DNA of 45,758 nucleotides from Paenibacillus sp. OK003 (GCF_900109515.1 NZ_FOBD01000030.1:1-45758); one strand, 5' to 3'. Shown: positions 16,445-26,167, counted from the first letter of the stretch. Numbers and translations: made by a program. Notes: generated from the sequence alone by a model not told the origin.

Positions 16445-17494
16445 TCACAGCTTCGTTTCCACACGTACGGGCTCTTCCGTCTTTTCCATCTTGTTGACGT
16501 CCAGAATATCGAGCAGGAAGACAAAGATCGGAATACCGATGATAAGCCCCCAGATCCCCAGGAAATGTTGAGACAGAATCAGTACGATAAACGTGTAGAA
16601 CATCGGCAACTTGGTTTTGTGCGCCATCAGCTTCGGATTCAGGAAATACGTCTCCAACGCATGAATGATGATGATCATAATGATCACGATCACACTAAGC
16701 TGTAACCCGCCCAGTTGATAACCAATTAGACACAGCGGAATCAGTGAGATGATAACCCCCGCAACGGGTACCAGACTCAGCATGAATACTAGAATAGTCA
16801 AGGCGAACAAATACGGGAAACCGAGTATCCATAATCCCAGAATCGTCAAAGCTGTATTGAAGACCGCAATCAACAATTGTGCCTCGATCACTTTACCAAA
16901 GGAAGATACAAATTTATCTCCAAGGTATGCCACTTCATTATAGAACCAGCCGATCTTGCTCGTTTTGAACTTGGAGGTGAACTTGGAAATCTCCCGCTTC
17001 TGCAACAAGAAAAACAGACTCAGGATAATGACCAGCAGAATGAACTCCAACCATTTGCTTAACGCAAAAATATACTTCAATGCATCGTTGGTATAGTTTT
17101 TGATATCGAATGATTGAAGATAACCTGCAATTTTGGAAGCAAAATTATCCCCGTCAGCGGTATCGAGAAACTTCATGATCTCATTCGTTAACTGAACAAC
17201 CTGATCCACGATCCGTGGTGAATACTTGGAGATACCCAGTACGATGGCTGCAATAACGATAAGATAGAGCAGGATGACTACAACTTTATAGTTAACCGGA
17301 AATATACGATTCAACTTCTCTGTGATAAAATGCTGCAGCCTGTTCATGACATACGTCACCAGGAATAACAACAAAATCATGTGCAGCATACTCCCCATGC
17401 TGAAAAGCACCAAACAAAACAACAGCAGGATCAAAAATCGCCGCACTGTTGCATTCTGTAACCAATCTTTTATCATTTCCCCCAAAGTCTTCAC
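16445..17494 (-). CDS. AI-2E/PerM-family integral membrane protein
   Basis: The protein of up to 349 residues has seven or eight hydrophobic segments, starting with FLILLLFCLVLF and ending with FLGIWGLIIGIPIFVFLLDIL. The order of segments, a long soluble loop after the third and the proline-rich GFPYLFALTILVFMLSLVPVAG are typical of the AI-2E transporter (PF01594) family. Members export small molecules or ions; the substrate here cannot be told. The first codon is uncertain: a GTG at 17494 and a TTG three codons later (17485) are both possible, and GAGGTG fits the TTG better. It lies about 140 bases behind trxB and ends in its own terminator. Confidence 0.85.
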   Translation of the reverse strand: MKTLGEMIKDWLQNATVRRFLILLLFCLVLFSMGSMLHMILLLFLVTYVMNRLQHFITEKLNRIFPVNYKVVVILLYLIVIAAIVLGISKYSPRIVDQVVQLTNEIMKFLDTADGDNFASKIAGYLQSFDIKNYTNDALKYIFALSKWLEFILLVIILSLFFLLQKREISKFTSKFKTSKIGWFYNEVAYLGDKFVSSFGKVIEAQLLIAVFNTALTILGLWILGFPYLFALTILVFMLSLVPVAGVIISLIPLCLIGYQLGGLQLSVIVIIMIIIIHALETYFLNPKLMAHKTKLPMFYTFIVLILSQHFLGIWGLIIGIPIFVFLLDILDVNKMEKTEEPVRVETKL

Positions 17495-17546
17495 CTCACA
17501 GCTAATATGCCCATTATGTATACGATCTCATGCCCACTTTGGTTTC

Positions 17547-17573
17547 AAAAAAAGAGAAGCCTTCCGGCTTCTC
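17547..17573 (-). terminator. Terminator of trxB
   Basis: GAGAAGCC (17554-17561) and GGCTTCTC (17566-17573) form a perfect 8-bp stem with a 4-base loop. On the minus strand it is followed by seven T. Confidence 0.9.
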
Positions 17574-17636
17574 ACATCATGAGACTTCCCGTTGTCTCTT
17601 ATACTTAATTTATGCGAAAACATACCCTTTTCATGC

Positions 17637-18596
17637 TTACTTATCCAGTGTTTCGCTCCAGTCATGCACAATGCTGCCTTCAAGGAATTTCTCGCAATCC
17701 ATTGCGGCCATACATCCTGAACCTGCTGCTGTAATAGCTTGACGATACTTCGTATCCTGAACGTCACCACAGGCGAATACACCTGGAATGTTGGTCTCGG
17801 TTGTACCCGGTTTAACGACAACATAACCGTGTTCATCCAAAGTAATCTGGTTGCTCAAGAAACCCGTATTCGGTGTGTGTCCAATGGCAATGAATACGCC
17901 ATCCGCCTCAAGCAATTCTTCCAGTCCGGTTTCGTTATTGCGGACCTTAAGCCCTTTGACGCCAAGAGCCTCAGGCACAACTTCGAGCGGTGTACGGTTC
18001 AGGGCCCATTTCACCTTCTCGTTGTTGCGAGCCCGATCCTGCATAATTTTCGATGCACGTAGTTCGTCGCGGCGGTGAACCAAGGTAACGTCTGTTGCAA
18101 AACGGGTCAGGAAGCTGGCTTCCTCCATCGCGGAGTCTCCACCGCCAACAACGACGATCTTTTTACCACGGAAAAAGAATCCGTCACAGGTGGCACATGT
18201 ACTTACTCCACGTCCCACATTTTCCTGCTCTCCCGGAATGCCGAGATAACGGGCCGAAGCACCGGTAGAGATGATGATCGATTCGGCTTCCAGTTCACCG
18301 ATGCCTCCAACTTTAACCTTGAAGGGCGGTTTGCTGAAATCCACTTCTTCCACCCATCCATTTTTGAACTCAGCTCCAAAACGCTCCGCTTGCTTGCGCA
18401 TATTGTCCATCAGTTCCGGACCCATAATGCCTTGCGGAAAACCAGGGAAATTCTCAACTTCCGTTGTCGTCGTCAATTGACCACCCGGCTGAAGACCTTC
18501 GATAACCAGTGGGTTTAGATTAGCACGAGCCAGATATATCGCTGCTGTCAGACCCGCAGGTCCGGTTCCGATCACAATCGTTCTGTATTTAGACAT
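17637..18596 (-). CDS. trxB: Thioredoxin-disulfide reductase
   Basis: TrxB passes electrons from NADPH through FAD and a disulfide to thioredoxin. The 319-residue protein has the FAD site GTGPAGL (10-16), the redox pair CATC (Cys134, Cys137), the NADPH site VVVGGGDSAMEEA and the C-terminal FACGDVQD. Length and domain order are standard for low-molecular-weight TrxB. The ATG follows GGAGG by about ten bases. It lies 170 bases behind the TPR/HTH gene, so it could be in the same transcript, and a strong terminator follows. The neighbourhood trxB-yvcD is also found in B. subtilis. Confidence 0.97.
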   Translation of the reverse strand: MSKYRTIVIGTGPAGLTAAIYLARANLNPLVIEGLQPGGQLTTTTEVENFPGFPQGIMGPELMDNMRKQAERFGAEFKNGWVEEVDFSKPPFKVKVGGIGELEAESIIISTGASARYLGIPGEQENVGRGVSTCATCDGFFFRGKKIVVVGGGDSAMEEASFLTRFATDVTLVHRRDELRASKIMQDRARNNEKVKWALNRTPLEVVPEALGVKGLKVRNNETGLEELLEADGVFIAIGHTPNTGFLSNQITLDEHGYVVVKPGTTETNIPGVFACGDVQDTKYRQAITAAGSGCMAAMDCEKFLEGSIVHDWSETLDK

Positions 18597-18766
18597 ATAG
18601 ATACAGCCTCCTTAATAAGGTTGAGAGTGTGTTGAGTGGCGATTAACTTGCTATGTTGATATCCTACAGGCATATCGAGACCTATTCGTTAAGTTTACCC
18701 GTTTTCCAGGCTTATGTATCCTTCCCGCAATGAAGTCTATCCCAAAGCGAGAATTTCAAGGAACAT

Positions 18767-20500
18767 TTACTGGACCGGTGGGTTGGAATTGCACACTTTA
18801 TTGATTTGCCGCGCATATTTGCTGACTGTGGCAGCTGATATGCCATACCGGTCGGCTATGCTTTGGTAGGTCACTGGACGACTGTGAATTTTGGCAGCCA
18901 GATATTCCAATCCCGCAGCCAAGCCTTCAATTTGCTTCGTGCCGGGCACCTCAGGGTGTACACGAGATACATAGTCGGTCCACAGCCGCTCCATTTCTTG
19001 CTGCAATTCGGCTTTGGCTTCAGACATTTGTAAAGCACGGTCCACGACCGCCTGCCAATGCGATGAAGGTTTCGTCTCCGTTTGTTCCGTCACCGACTCC
19101 ATCTTCGGAATGGTGCGTTTGCTCAATGCAGTTAGCGGTCGCAGAACAAAAGATTCATCCTGCTTAGCTCCTTCTGCATTCAGACCGTTTAATACGGAAC
19201 TAGCGGCTTGCACCAGTTCCAGATCTTCTCCAGGTTCCTGGATAAAGGATTGCAGTGCCTGCTGCACCTCATAATCACCGATCATGCCAAGAGCATGAAT
19301 GACCTGAAGCTTGGTTGCCCGGTCCCCATGTCGCAACGCCCAGAAGAAGGAGGAACGGATCAAGGGATCATTTTTCATCTCTTCAGGTATGCCGTTGCCA
19401 TAGTTCTCCCATTGTCTGAATTGCTCGTCAAATGGCAGATGATAGTGATAACTGAGTTTCTCCGGATCTTTCTCTCCCTGTCTCACAGCCTCAAGACCCG
19501 ACAGATAGTACCGGGATACTTCCGAACCTGGATCCAGCTTGCCTACATGACGCCACAGACGTTCAGCGGAATCGTAACGTTCGGTATTATAAGCTGCGAC
19601 TGCCGCATAATGTGCGAGAGCTGGGTCCGCAGCGGTTTCTTCATCCTTCAACAGGCGACGGAAATGTACATAAGCCGTATCATGTTGACCCAGGATACCC
19701 ATCGTGGTAGCCAGCTTGTAGACCTGTTCGTGCTGGAAAGGCACGATGACACGCAATTTTTTGATCAGAAGCAGCACTTGGTCGGCTCGATTCTCGTTCT
19801 GATGAAAGATCGCCAGATTACACAGTGCATGCAAATTACCAGGCTCCTGCTCCAGCACCTCGGCAATCGTCTCTTTCGCTTTGGGAAACAGCCCCATATA
19901 ATAATAGGCAAGCGCCAAGTTGTTGCGAGCAGCCAAATAATCCGGATAATCGGGTGACATGCCTTCCAACAGCTCAGCCGCCTGTGCAAACTTCCCTTGT
20001 TCCAACAATTCCCGCGCCTGATCGTGCTCAACGACACCTTTACGTGATTTGATCCGGTTCAGTTTGGCTGGTCGATCCAGCTCGTAGTACAGAAGCTCCA
20101 TCATTTCTTCGGCTTCCGTCATAAACTGCCCCTGGGTATCCTCCTCCAAATACGTAACAAGCGCTTGCTCAGCTTCTTCAAACCGATCCATATTCGCATA
20201 ATTGTTCGCCATGTAGAAATAACATTCCGTCATGGACGGATCTACCACGTCGAGCACATGCGCAAGAACGGCATTGGAAGCCTCGTAATCCCCCTTCTCT
20301 GATAATATACCCGCCATATTACAATGATTCACCGGATTTTCCGGTTCATATTCAACAGCTTTACGAAAATATTTTAATGCCTTGTCGACGTGATTACGGT
20401 CCAGCGAGCGGACAGCTCTCTCAAAAAAGAAAGAAGCATCCAAGTGAATCGGTATAACATTGGCAAGGTGTCCCTCAGCCCGCAGTAGCTTGCCCTTCAT
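18767..20500 (-). CDS. TPR-repeat protein with C-terminal helix-turn-helix (YvcD-like)
   Basis: The 577-residue protein has several tetratricopeptide repeats from about residue 30 to 260 (for example DKALKYFRKAVEYEPENP and PKAKETIAEVLEQEPGN), a middle region of further helical pairs, and a C-terminal helix-turn-helix (PVTYQSIADRYGISAATVSKY). It resembles B. subtilis YvcD by position next to trxB; the function is unknown. The start at 20500 follows GGAGGTG by nine bases. An open frame continues 60 codons further up to 20680, but it would run through the terminator of the gene upstream and is rejected. TPR plus HTH suggests a regulator or DNA-binding scaffold, which is inference. Confidence 0.85.
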   Translation of the reverse strand: MKGKLLRAEGHLANVIPIHLDASFFFERAVRSLDRNHVDKALKYFRKAVEYEPENPVNHCNMAGILSEKGDYEASNAVLAHVLDVVDPSMTECYFYMANNYANMDRFEEAEQALVTYLEEDTQGQFMTEAEEMMELLYYELDRPAKLNRIKSRKGVVEHDQARELLEQGKFAQAAELLEGMSPDYPDYLAARNNLALAYYYMGLFPKAKETIAEVLEQEPGNLHALCNLAIFHQNENRADQVLLLIKKLRVIVPFQHEQVYKLATTMGILGQHDTAYVHFRRLLKDEETAADPALAHYAAVAAYNTERYDSAERLWRHVGKLDPGSEVSRYYLSGLEAVRQGEKDPEKLSYHYHLPFDEQFRQWENYGNGIPEEMKNDPLIRSSFFWALRHGDRATKLQVIHALGMIGDYEVQQALQSFIQEPGEDLELVQAASSVLNGLNAEGAKQDESFVLRPLTALSKRTIPKMESVTEQTETKPSSHWQAVVDRALQMSEAKAELQQEMERLWTDYVSRVHPEVPGTKQIEGLAAGLEYLAAKIHSRPVTYQSIADRYGISAATVSKYARQINKVCNSNPPVQ

Positions 20501-20606
20501 CTTCCAAGGCACCTCCTCTTTGCTTTCATTCATACTCTCCAGTATACCACATCTTAAGGCCCACTTCTCAATATGTAGTTTCATGTCGTTTATGCCAAAA
20601 ATGCGC

Positions 20607-20655
20607 AAAAAAGATGACACTCCCTCATCCCGTTCGAATGAAATGTCATCTTTTT
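20607..20655. terminator. Terminator downstream of the carbohydrate locus
   Basis: A 12-bp perfect stem AAAAAGATGACA (20608-20619) with TGTCATCTTTTT (20644-20655) encloses a 24-base loop. On the minus strand it ends in a T-run, closing the gene at 20702-22456. It also shows that the TPR gene cannot start upstream of it. Confidence 0.8.
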
Positions 20656-20701
20656 GCTTCATATTACTCTTCCTTATCAATTATAAAGAGATTCATCAGA
20701 A

Positions 20702-22456
20702 TTACAGCTTTAACGCCATGGATGGCGAAAGAGAGATATCAACCGTCTTGTGGAAAGGGGTCATAAAGTTAACTAACACAACCTTACACTTATCAGGCAG
20801 CTTCGCCTCACGTACAGTTGCCGCCAAATGCCCTACCTCGCCTCCGGTCAGCTCAATCCAGTCATCTCCACAGGAATAACGCAATGTGCCGCTCTTCCAC
20901 AGATAATGGCCTTCATCCGTCTCAAGCAATTCCCCATGGAAAAGCTCGCCCTCGCTTCCAAACACGAAAGACAACTGCACCATGATCTGCTCTGGTTGAT
21001 CTCCTGCCAGTTTCAGGGTCCAGCCATTTTCCGTTCGTAGTACTTCCGTCTGTACATGGAATGTCTGCTCATGGGTGAGCGCTCGACTTTGATGGGGCAA
21101 CAAATACCACGGACTGATGTCTGTTCCCGCCGTCTCAGGCAGTTGGCTATCCGGGATCGGACCGTAATAACCTTTCTTCTGTTCGCCCGTCAGGCGGTAA
21201 CCTGCTGGCAATCGAGACATCTGCTGCATCGGCACATACCCTGGATTAAAATAAGAGGCCAACTGAACGGCCAGCAGACGTACGGCACCATGACGAAGGG
21301 CAAAGAATGAAGGCACCTCCGTCATTACAGTTGCACTTGTATTACCGGAACGAATACGTGCTACAGGTGCGCCGAAGTCCGTATGCAACCGGCTGTGTGA
21401 GATGCGTCCATGATGACCTGCCGAATCCATTCGCTGTAAATAGTTCTCCCGCACAAATCGTTCGTTTAGTATGATCTCGTACAGCTCAGGCAGCTGTTCA
21501 CGTGCCTTACCTGCCTGCTGCTGAAGCTCAGGCTCCAGCAGCAGCCGAACGAGCGCATTGACCGAGCAGACGCCGGGATCTGTTAACATTTCTCCCGCCC
21601 AATCGGCCATGCCGGCAAAGATCGGATCACCGTCCAACCGGGCCAAGATGGCATACGGCAAGTAATACGGAGATAAATCATGCATGCTCCCCAGATCCTG
21701 ACGACCTGAGTAATCCGTAACAACCTCGCCTGTTGGATGTACAAGATATACCATCATACGAAGATTGAGTCTCACCGGGTTCAGCAATTCGGGACGGTTC
21801 AACAGGCGTGCCGCGTGAATCAGCATGATGTCGCTAACCGCGCTGTAGATTCCGTTGCTTCGTTCAGTCCACTCTCCATCAGGCGTAATGTCCATGCCTT
21901 CAGCCAGCCATTGCTCTGCACGCTGCACAGCTTCCTCCAGATCAAACAATTGATGCAGGAAACCGAGCGCCGCGCATAGCACCCAGCGATGATTCGGCGT
22001 ATGACAGCCTCCAGTCAGCAAGACAGGAGCAGTTCGTTCCAGAAACAGGCGCATATTGTCCAGCACAGGTTGCAATTGCTCCCAGTCTTGCTGCTGAAGA
22101 AGTTGATATAACTGAGCATATCCCACGACAAGAAATGCAGTATCCGGCGGAGAATGGGAATTGGTCCAGCCGGGGGAGATGGAGCCGTCTGCATGCTGAT
22201 TGCGGAGTACGTACTCCGATGCAAGCTGCAGACGATTTAACAGTTCTTCATTCTGATAATAGATCGAATCCGGATTGGCGATTGCCGCTCCCCAGTAACA
22301 CATGTCTGTAGGTGTTCCGGTCGTGTGGTTGACCCAGGCGATACCTGTAGAGGGGTCAATCGTTCCTCCAAAATAACGACTTTCCGGATCAAGCATTTGC
22401 CGGGATATCCCTTGTTTCACTGCTCTGTCGTTGCTTTCCACCAGTTGTCTGTACAT
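20702..22456 (-). CDS. Large protein of the carbohydrate locus, probable toroid-type carbohydrate-active enzyme
   Basis: I do not recognise the family with certainty. The 584-residue protein has no signal peptide, so it is probably cytoplasmic. Residues 1 to about 400 are rich in amphipathic helices with Trp, His and Tyr motifs (WVNHTTGTPTDMCYWG, SPGWTNSHSPPDTAF, GGCHTPNHRWVLCAALG), resembling an (alpha/alpha) toroid. The last 180 residues look beta-rich. Toroid plus beta-sandwich is the build of several polysaccharide lyases and of unsaturated-uronyl hydrolases, and the NHR motif could be part of an active site. The start follows GGAGGG by seven bases; a TTG five codons upstream overlaps that site. 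It is the last gene of the transporter operon, so it probably acts on the imported oligosaccharide. Confidence 0.65.
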   Translation of the reverse strand: MYRQLVESNDRAVKQGISRQMLDPESRYFGGTIDPSTGIAWVNHTTGTPTDMCYWGAAIANPDSIYYQNEELLNRLQLASEYVLRNQHADGSISPGWTNSHSPPDTAFLVVGYAQLYQLLQQQDWEQLQPVLDNMRLFLERTAPVLLTGGCHTPNHRWVLCAALGFLHQLFDLEEAVQRAEQWLAEGMDITPDGEWTERSNGIYSAVSDIMLIHAARLLNRPELLNPVRLNLRMMVYLVHPTGEVVTDYSGRQDLGSMHDLSPYYLPYAILARLDGDPIFAGMADWAGEMLTDPGVCSVNALVRLLLEPELQQQAGKAREQLPELYEIILNERFVRENYLQRMDSAGHHGRISHSRLHTDFGAPVARIRSGNTSATVMTEVPSFFALRHGAVRLLAVQLASYFNPGYVPMQQMSRLPAGYRLTGEQKKGYYGPIPDSQLPETAGTDISPWYLLPHQSRALTHEQTFHVQTEVLRTENGWTLKLAGDQPEQIMVQLSFVFGSEGELFHGELLETDEGHYLWKSGTLRYSCGDDWIELTGGEVGHLAATVREAKLPDKCKVVLVNFMTPFHKTVDISLSPSMALKL

Positions 22457-22552
22457 GTCTATTCCCTCCAAACAAATGCCGTTATGCGGAATATTCGGCG
22501 CAGTAATTCTGTCATCTGTTTAATCACGCGATTGGCTTAAGAAAACCTGTGA

Positions 22553-23425
22553 TCAGCCCTTAACTGCTCCAAGCATAGCACCACTAACAAAATATTTTTG
22601 CAGCCATGGATAGACGAGCAGAATCGGTACAGTCGCAAAAATAACGGTGGCTGCCTTGAGACTTTCCGGGGTTAATGGAGCGCGATTGGCACCCTCCATC
22701 AGCGTAAGTTCACTCACCATATTGTTTTGTACCATTTGGAAGAGCTTGAGCTGTAGCGGATACAGATGAGGATCATTAATATACAAAAGAGAATCCTGAA
22801 ATCCATTCCATCGTCCAACTGCATAGAAAAGGGCCAAAGTAGCCAATACAGGCATGGATAGTGGCAATATAATCTTAAAGAGCGTGTGTACATGCGAACT
22901 GCCGTCAATCTCTGCCGACTCCTCCAAACTTTCCGGTATGCCCCTGAAGAACGAAATCAGGATAATCAGGTTAAACGGACTCACCAGACCAGGCAGAATC
23001 AAGGCCCAAACCGAATTAAGCAAGTTGAGATCACGAATGAGCAAATACTCAGGGATCATCCCGCCACTAAAGAACATCGTAATAATAATGACATACATAA
23101 AGAGCTTACGCCCTTTCAGTTTTTTCTTGGTTAACGGATATGCAGCTGCAAGTGTGAACAACATGCATAATACTGTGGTTACGATCGTCAGAACCGTCGT
23201 GAAGCCCAGTGAATAGAGCATTGATTGATCAGAGAACACCTGCACATATGCATCCCAATTGAATTCTTTAGGGAATATAGTTACCTCACCAGATGTAATC
23301 GCTCGGTTAGAGCTGAGCGATATTGCAATCGTGTGCAGAAAAGGAGCCAGACAGAATATAACAAACAAGGTGATAAAGCAGATATTAACGATATCAAAAA
23401 TCCGGTTTGAGGTGCGTTCACTCAT
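22553..23425 (-). CDS. Carbohydrate ABC transporter permease (LplC/YtcP type)
   Basis: This is one of two inner-membrane permeases of a binding-protein-dependent sugar importer. The 290 residues contain six predicted membrane segments and the EAA loop that touches the ATPase (EESAEIDGSSHVHTLFKIILP). The N-terminal FCLAPFLHTIAISLSS and C-terminal LQKYFVSGAMLGAVKG are typical of the CUT1 LplC group of Paenibacillus. The ATG follows AAAGGAG. It lies 70 bases behind the other permease. No ATPase gene is in the locus; MsmX at 42255-43379 is the likely partner. Confidence 0.95.
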   Translation of the reverse strand: MSERTSNRIFDIVNICFITLFVIFCLAPFLHTIAISLSSNRAITSGEVTIFPKEFNWDAYVQVFSDQSMLYSLGFTTVLTIVTTVLCMLFTLAAAYPLTKKKLKGRKLFMYVIIITMFFSGGMIPEYLLIRDLNLLNSVWALILPGLVSPFNLIILISFFRGIPESLEESAEIDGSSHVHTLFKIILPLSMPVLATLALFYAVGRWNGFQDSLLYINDPHLYPLQLKLFQMVQNNMVSELTLMEGANRAPLTPESLKAATVIFATVPILLVYPWLQKYFVSGAMLGAVKG

Positions 23426-23495
23426 ATGCGCACAGCTCCTTTACTGATGGTCTATACAAACAAGCCGATTGGCATAACTTCCGTTCATCTACAAC

Positions 23496-24395
23496 CTACA
23501 AAATACCTTCACCCGTTGCTTTCTTCGAAATATAGTTGGATCCTAGCACGAATATGAGTCCCACCACTGCCTGAAAAAGCCCAACGACGGTTGCCAGTGT
23601 GTATTGTCCTGATTCAAGACCAATTCTGTATACAAAGGTACTGAGTACATCGGAATATTCTCGCACTGCCGTGTTACCGATAATATAAGGCCGATCAAAG
23701 CCGATGCTAACCATATGTCCGAGATTGAGAATAAGCAAGGTTACAATCGTGGGTTTAATACTTGGCAGCGTAATATGCCAGATTCTCTTCAGCCGTGTTG
23801 CTCCATCAATCTCTGCCGCTTCGAACAATTCCTTGTTAACACCCGTCAACGCAGCCAGATACAGAATGGTTCCCCAACCTGCACTTTGCCAGACACCTGT
23901 GAACAGATAGGTCACGAGCCAAGGGTTTTTCTCTGTCAAAAATGGGATCGAATTTAAGCCCATGCTCTCCAATATACCGTTAACCATACCGGATTGATTG
24001 CCGAATAATTGGTACACAATTCCCCCGATGATAACCCATGAGATAAAGTGAGGAATGTACAGAATCGTCTGCGATATTTTTTTGAACCATTTAAATCGAA
24101 CTTCATATAGCATGATGGCTAATATAATTGGCGCAGGGAACGAAACAATCAGATCAAGAAAATTCAGCAAAAAGGTATTGCGTAATGTGGTGTAGAAGTC
24201 ACGCATCCCAAATACCTCACGGAAAGCATCGAAACCGATCCACTCACTACCGTTAATGCCCTGAAACAAGTTGAAATCCTTAAAAGCGATCTGAACACCG
24301 TACATCGGTCCGTAGCGAAAGATCAAAAAGTAGATCAGGGGCAGTGAGATCAGTGCATACAATTGCCAATACCTTTTCAAGTATGTGGTGGTCAA
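23496..24395 (-). CDS. Carbohydrate ABC transporter permease (LplB/YteP type)
   Basis: The 299-residue integral membrane protein has six segments and the EAA motif FEAAEIDGATRLKRIWHITLP. It belongs to the LplB group, which always pairs with an LplC-type permease, as here. The opening FRYGPMYGVQIAFKDFN is characteristic of this group. The start is TTG, with AGGAGG eight bases upstream; no other start fits. It lies 140 bases behind the solute-binding protein, in a gap holding a GC-rich hairpin. Confidence 0.95.
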   Translation of the reverse strand: MTTTYLKRYWQLYALISLPLIYFLIFRYGPMYGVQIAFKDFNLFQGINGSEWIGFDAFREVFGMRDFYTTLRNTFLLNFLDLIVSFPAPIILAIMLYEVRFKWFKKISQTILYIPHFISWVIIGGIVYQLFGNQSGMVNGILESMGLNSIPFLTEKNPWLVTYLFTGVWQSAGWGTILYLAALTGVNKELFEAAEIDGATRLKRIWHITLPSIKPTIVTLLILNLGHMVSIGFDRPYIIGNTAVREYSDVLSTFVYRIGLESGQYTLATVVGLFQAVVGLIFVLGSNYISKKATGEGIL

Positions 24396-24427
24396 CTCGG
24401 TTTCCTCCTATCAACAGAGAAACGGCT

Positions 24428-24446
24428 GTGCCGCAACGAGCGGCAC
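24428..24446 (-). other. Hairpin between binding-protein and permease genes
   Basis: GTGCCGC (24428-24434) and GCGGCAC (24440-24446) form a perfect 7-bp stem with a 5-base loop and no T-run. In sugar ABC operons such a stem after the binding-protein gene often protects its mRNA, giving more lipoprotein than permease. That role is inferred. Confidence 0.5.
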
Positions 24447-24535
24447 GGCACATATCCCTTCCAAAGTTATGCGGTAACATACGTATCTATCTTGAAGCCA
24501 TGATGTGTAAAGCTTATTTATGGGATAGAGGTTGC

Positions 24536-26122
24536 TCACTGAAGTGCTTCTTCAAGCTCTTTCTTCAATTCTGTGCCCCCCAGCGACATGAAATCATTCA
24601 TTTCCTTTTCATAAACCGCTTCGAATTCTGCCGGCTTAGCCATGGCTGTTTTTACGATAAGCACTTTTAGCTTATCATTCAGCACCGTCCCATATTTGGA
24701 TTCCGCTTCAATCGGTTTGTCAAAAATAATCGGACCAATGGTGTCGGTATTAGCGATATCAATCGATTGTCTCATCAAATCCTGATTGTTTTTCGGGAAG
24801 CCCGCAATCCATGCTCCTTCATTCACCGTCTGGTCTCCGATCACTTTGCCGTTGGCGATAATAGCCATGTCACCAGAATTGTAGATACGATCTTTCATTT
24901 CCTGTGTTGCATCATCATTGACAACCGGAATTCCATCGACCATATTGTAATTTTCGCCTTCGACGCCGCTGTATATATCAAGCAGATTATTTCCAGAAGC
25001 CATCCAATCCAAATATTTCACTGCCTCCACAGCTCGTTTGCTACTCTTCGGAATCATGATATACATTCCATTGCTACCGTAACGTGATTTGATATGTTTA
25101 TTGTCAACATTGGCGTTCGTATAAGCATCGATTGCTGCAACCTTACTACCCGGCACGTTCTTGTACAAATTATCCAGCATACCGTCTGCGTACAGAATCT
25201 GACCTACATCTTCCGACATGTAACCAATGTTGCCGTTCTGGAAGTCCTTAACCAATTGTGCTTTCTCTTCGTCGAGACTGAAATCTTTGCTGATCAGACC
25301 TTCATTGTACAATTTGTTAAGGAACTGCATCGCGTCCTTAAAGCCTTCATGCAACGGTAATTCGTATCGTTGGCTGTACGTCAGTCCATCCTGAATCGGC
25401 TTGATAAAGGAATAAATCAGTGTCTCATACTGAGCTGGTGCAAGCGCCATACCCATTGGGATGTTTTTGCTACCCAGATTACCCGGATCTTTCTCTTTAA
25501 ACGCTTTTAACGTTTCGTAAAGTTCATCTGTTGTCGTTGGAGCCTTCATTCCAACTTTGTCGAGCCAATCCTGGCGGATATAAGAATTATAGCGGGCAGT
25601 AATGGCACGCTTACCCGGAATCGCGAATTGCTGACCTTCAAGCTGACCGAACTTCAACAAGTCTTCACCCAGATATTCCTTTAAATTAGGTGCATGTTCA
25701 TTAATAAGCTCACCTACGTCAGTAAGCCCCCCCTGCTGAGCATACCGATAAAATACACTTGAGTCATATACAAATACAATGTCCGGAACGTCGCTGGCGC
25801 TAGCCATCAACACATTAAGCTTGGTCGTTTCCTCTGACCGCTGAACAGGCACGAATTGCACATCAATGTTATTTGGATCACCGAACTGTTCCTGAATCCA
25901 TTTAGTCATATAGTTATTCGTAATGGTGTACGGAGAGGGACTATTACCGCGGTCAAACACCTCCACTTTTAAAGTGACACGCTCGCCATTGCCTGATGCA
26001 CTGCCTTCTGATTCCTGATTCGATGCAGATGAACAGCCGGCTAGCAAGGAAACTCCCATTACCATAGTAAGCGCCAATCCCATCCATTTCTTTAGACTCC
26101 CTTTGGTTGCTTTTCCTGTCAT
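24536..26122 (-). CDS. Extracellular solute-binding lipoprotein (LplA type)
   Basis: The 528-residue protein is the substrate-capturing part of the importer. It has a lipoprotein signal (KKWMGLALTMVMG then LLAGC, lipid-modified Cys29) and a Ser/Gly-rich linker, followed by a family-1-like binding fold with YTITNNYMTKWIQEQFG and ASASDVPDIVFVYDSS. Its length of over 500 residues fits the LplA group of Paenibacillus, which often takes plant or algal oligosaccharides; the sugar is not known. The ATG follows AAGGAG. Lgt at 39890-40927 would lipidate it. A candidate promoter and cre site lie upstream. Confidence 0.93.
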   Translation of the reverse strand: MTGKATKGSLKKWMGLALTMVMGVSLLAGCSSASNQESEGSASGNGERVTLKVEVFDRGNSPSPYTITNNYMTKWIQEQFGDPNNIDVQFVPVQRSEETTKLNVLMASASDVPDIVFVYDSSVFYRYAQQGGLTDVGELINEHAPNLKEYLGEDLLKFGQLEGQQFAIPGKRAITARYNSYIRQDWLDKVGMKAPTTTDELYETLKAFKEKDPGNLGSKNIPMGMALAPAQYETLIYSFIKPIQDGLTYSQRYELPLHEGFKDAMQFLNKLYNEGLISKDFSLDEEKAQLVKDFQNGNIGYMSEDVGQILYADGMLDNLYKNVPGSKVAAIDAYTNANVDNKHIKSRYGSNGMYIMIPKSSKRAVEAVKYLDWMASGNNLLDIYSGVEGENYNMVDGIPVVNDDATQEMKDRIYNSGDMAIIANGKVIGDQTVNEGAWIAGFPKNNQDLMRQSIDIANTDTIGPIIFDKPIEAESKYGTVLNDKLKVLIVKTAMAKPAEFEAVYEKEMNDFMSLGGTELKKELEEALQ

Positions 26123-26167
26123 TTTGTCATCTCCTTAGCATTGCGTGAATGTTTAAAGCTTGCCCAG

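Noticed and set aside
19208..19957. 249-codon plus-strand frame
   Set aside because: Antisense of the TPR gene; no start site and no recognisable family.
20501..20680. 60-codon N-terminal extension of the TPR protein
   Set aside because: It would start upstream of a terminator hairpin; the ATG at 20500 has a GGAGGTG at the right distance.
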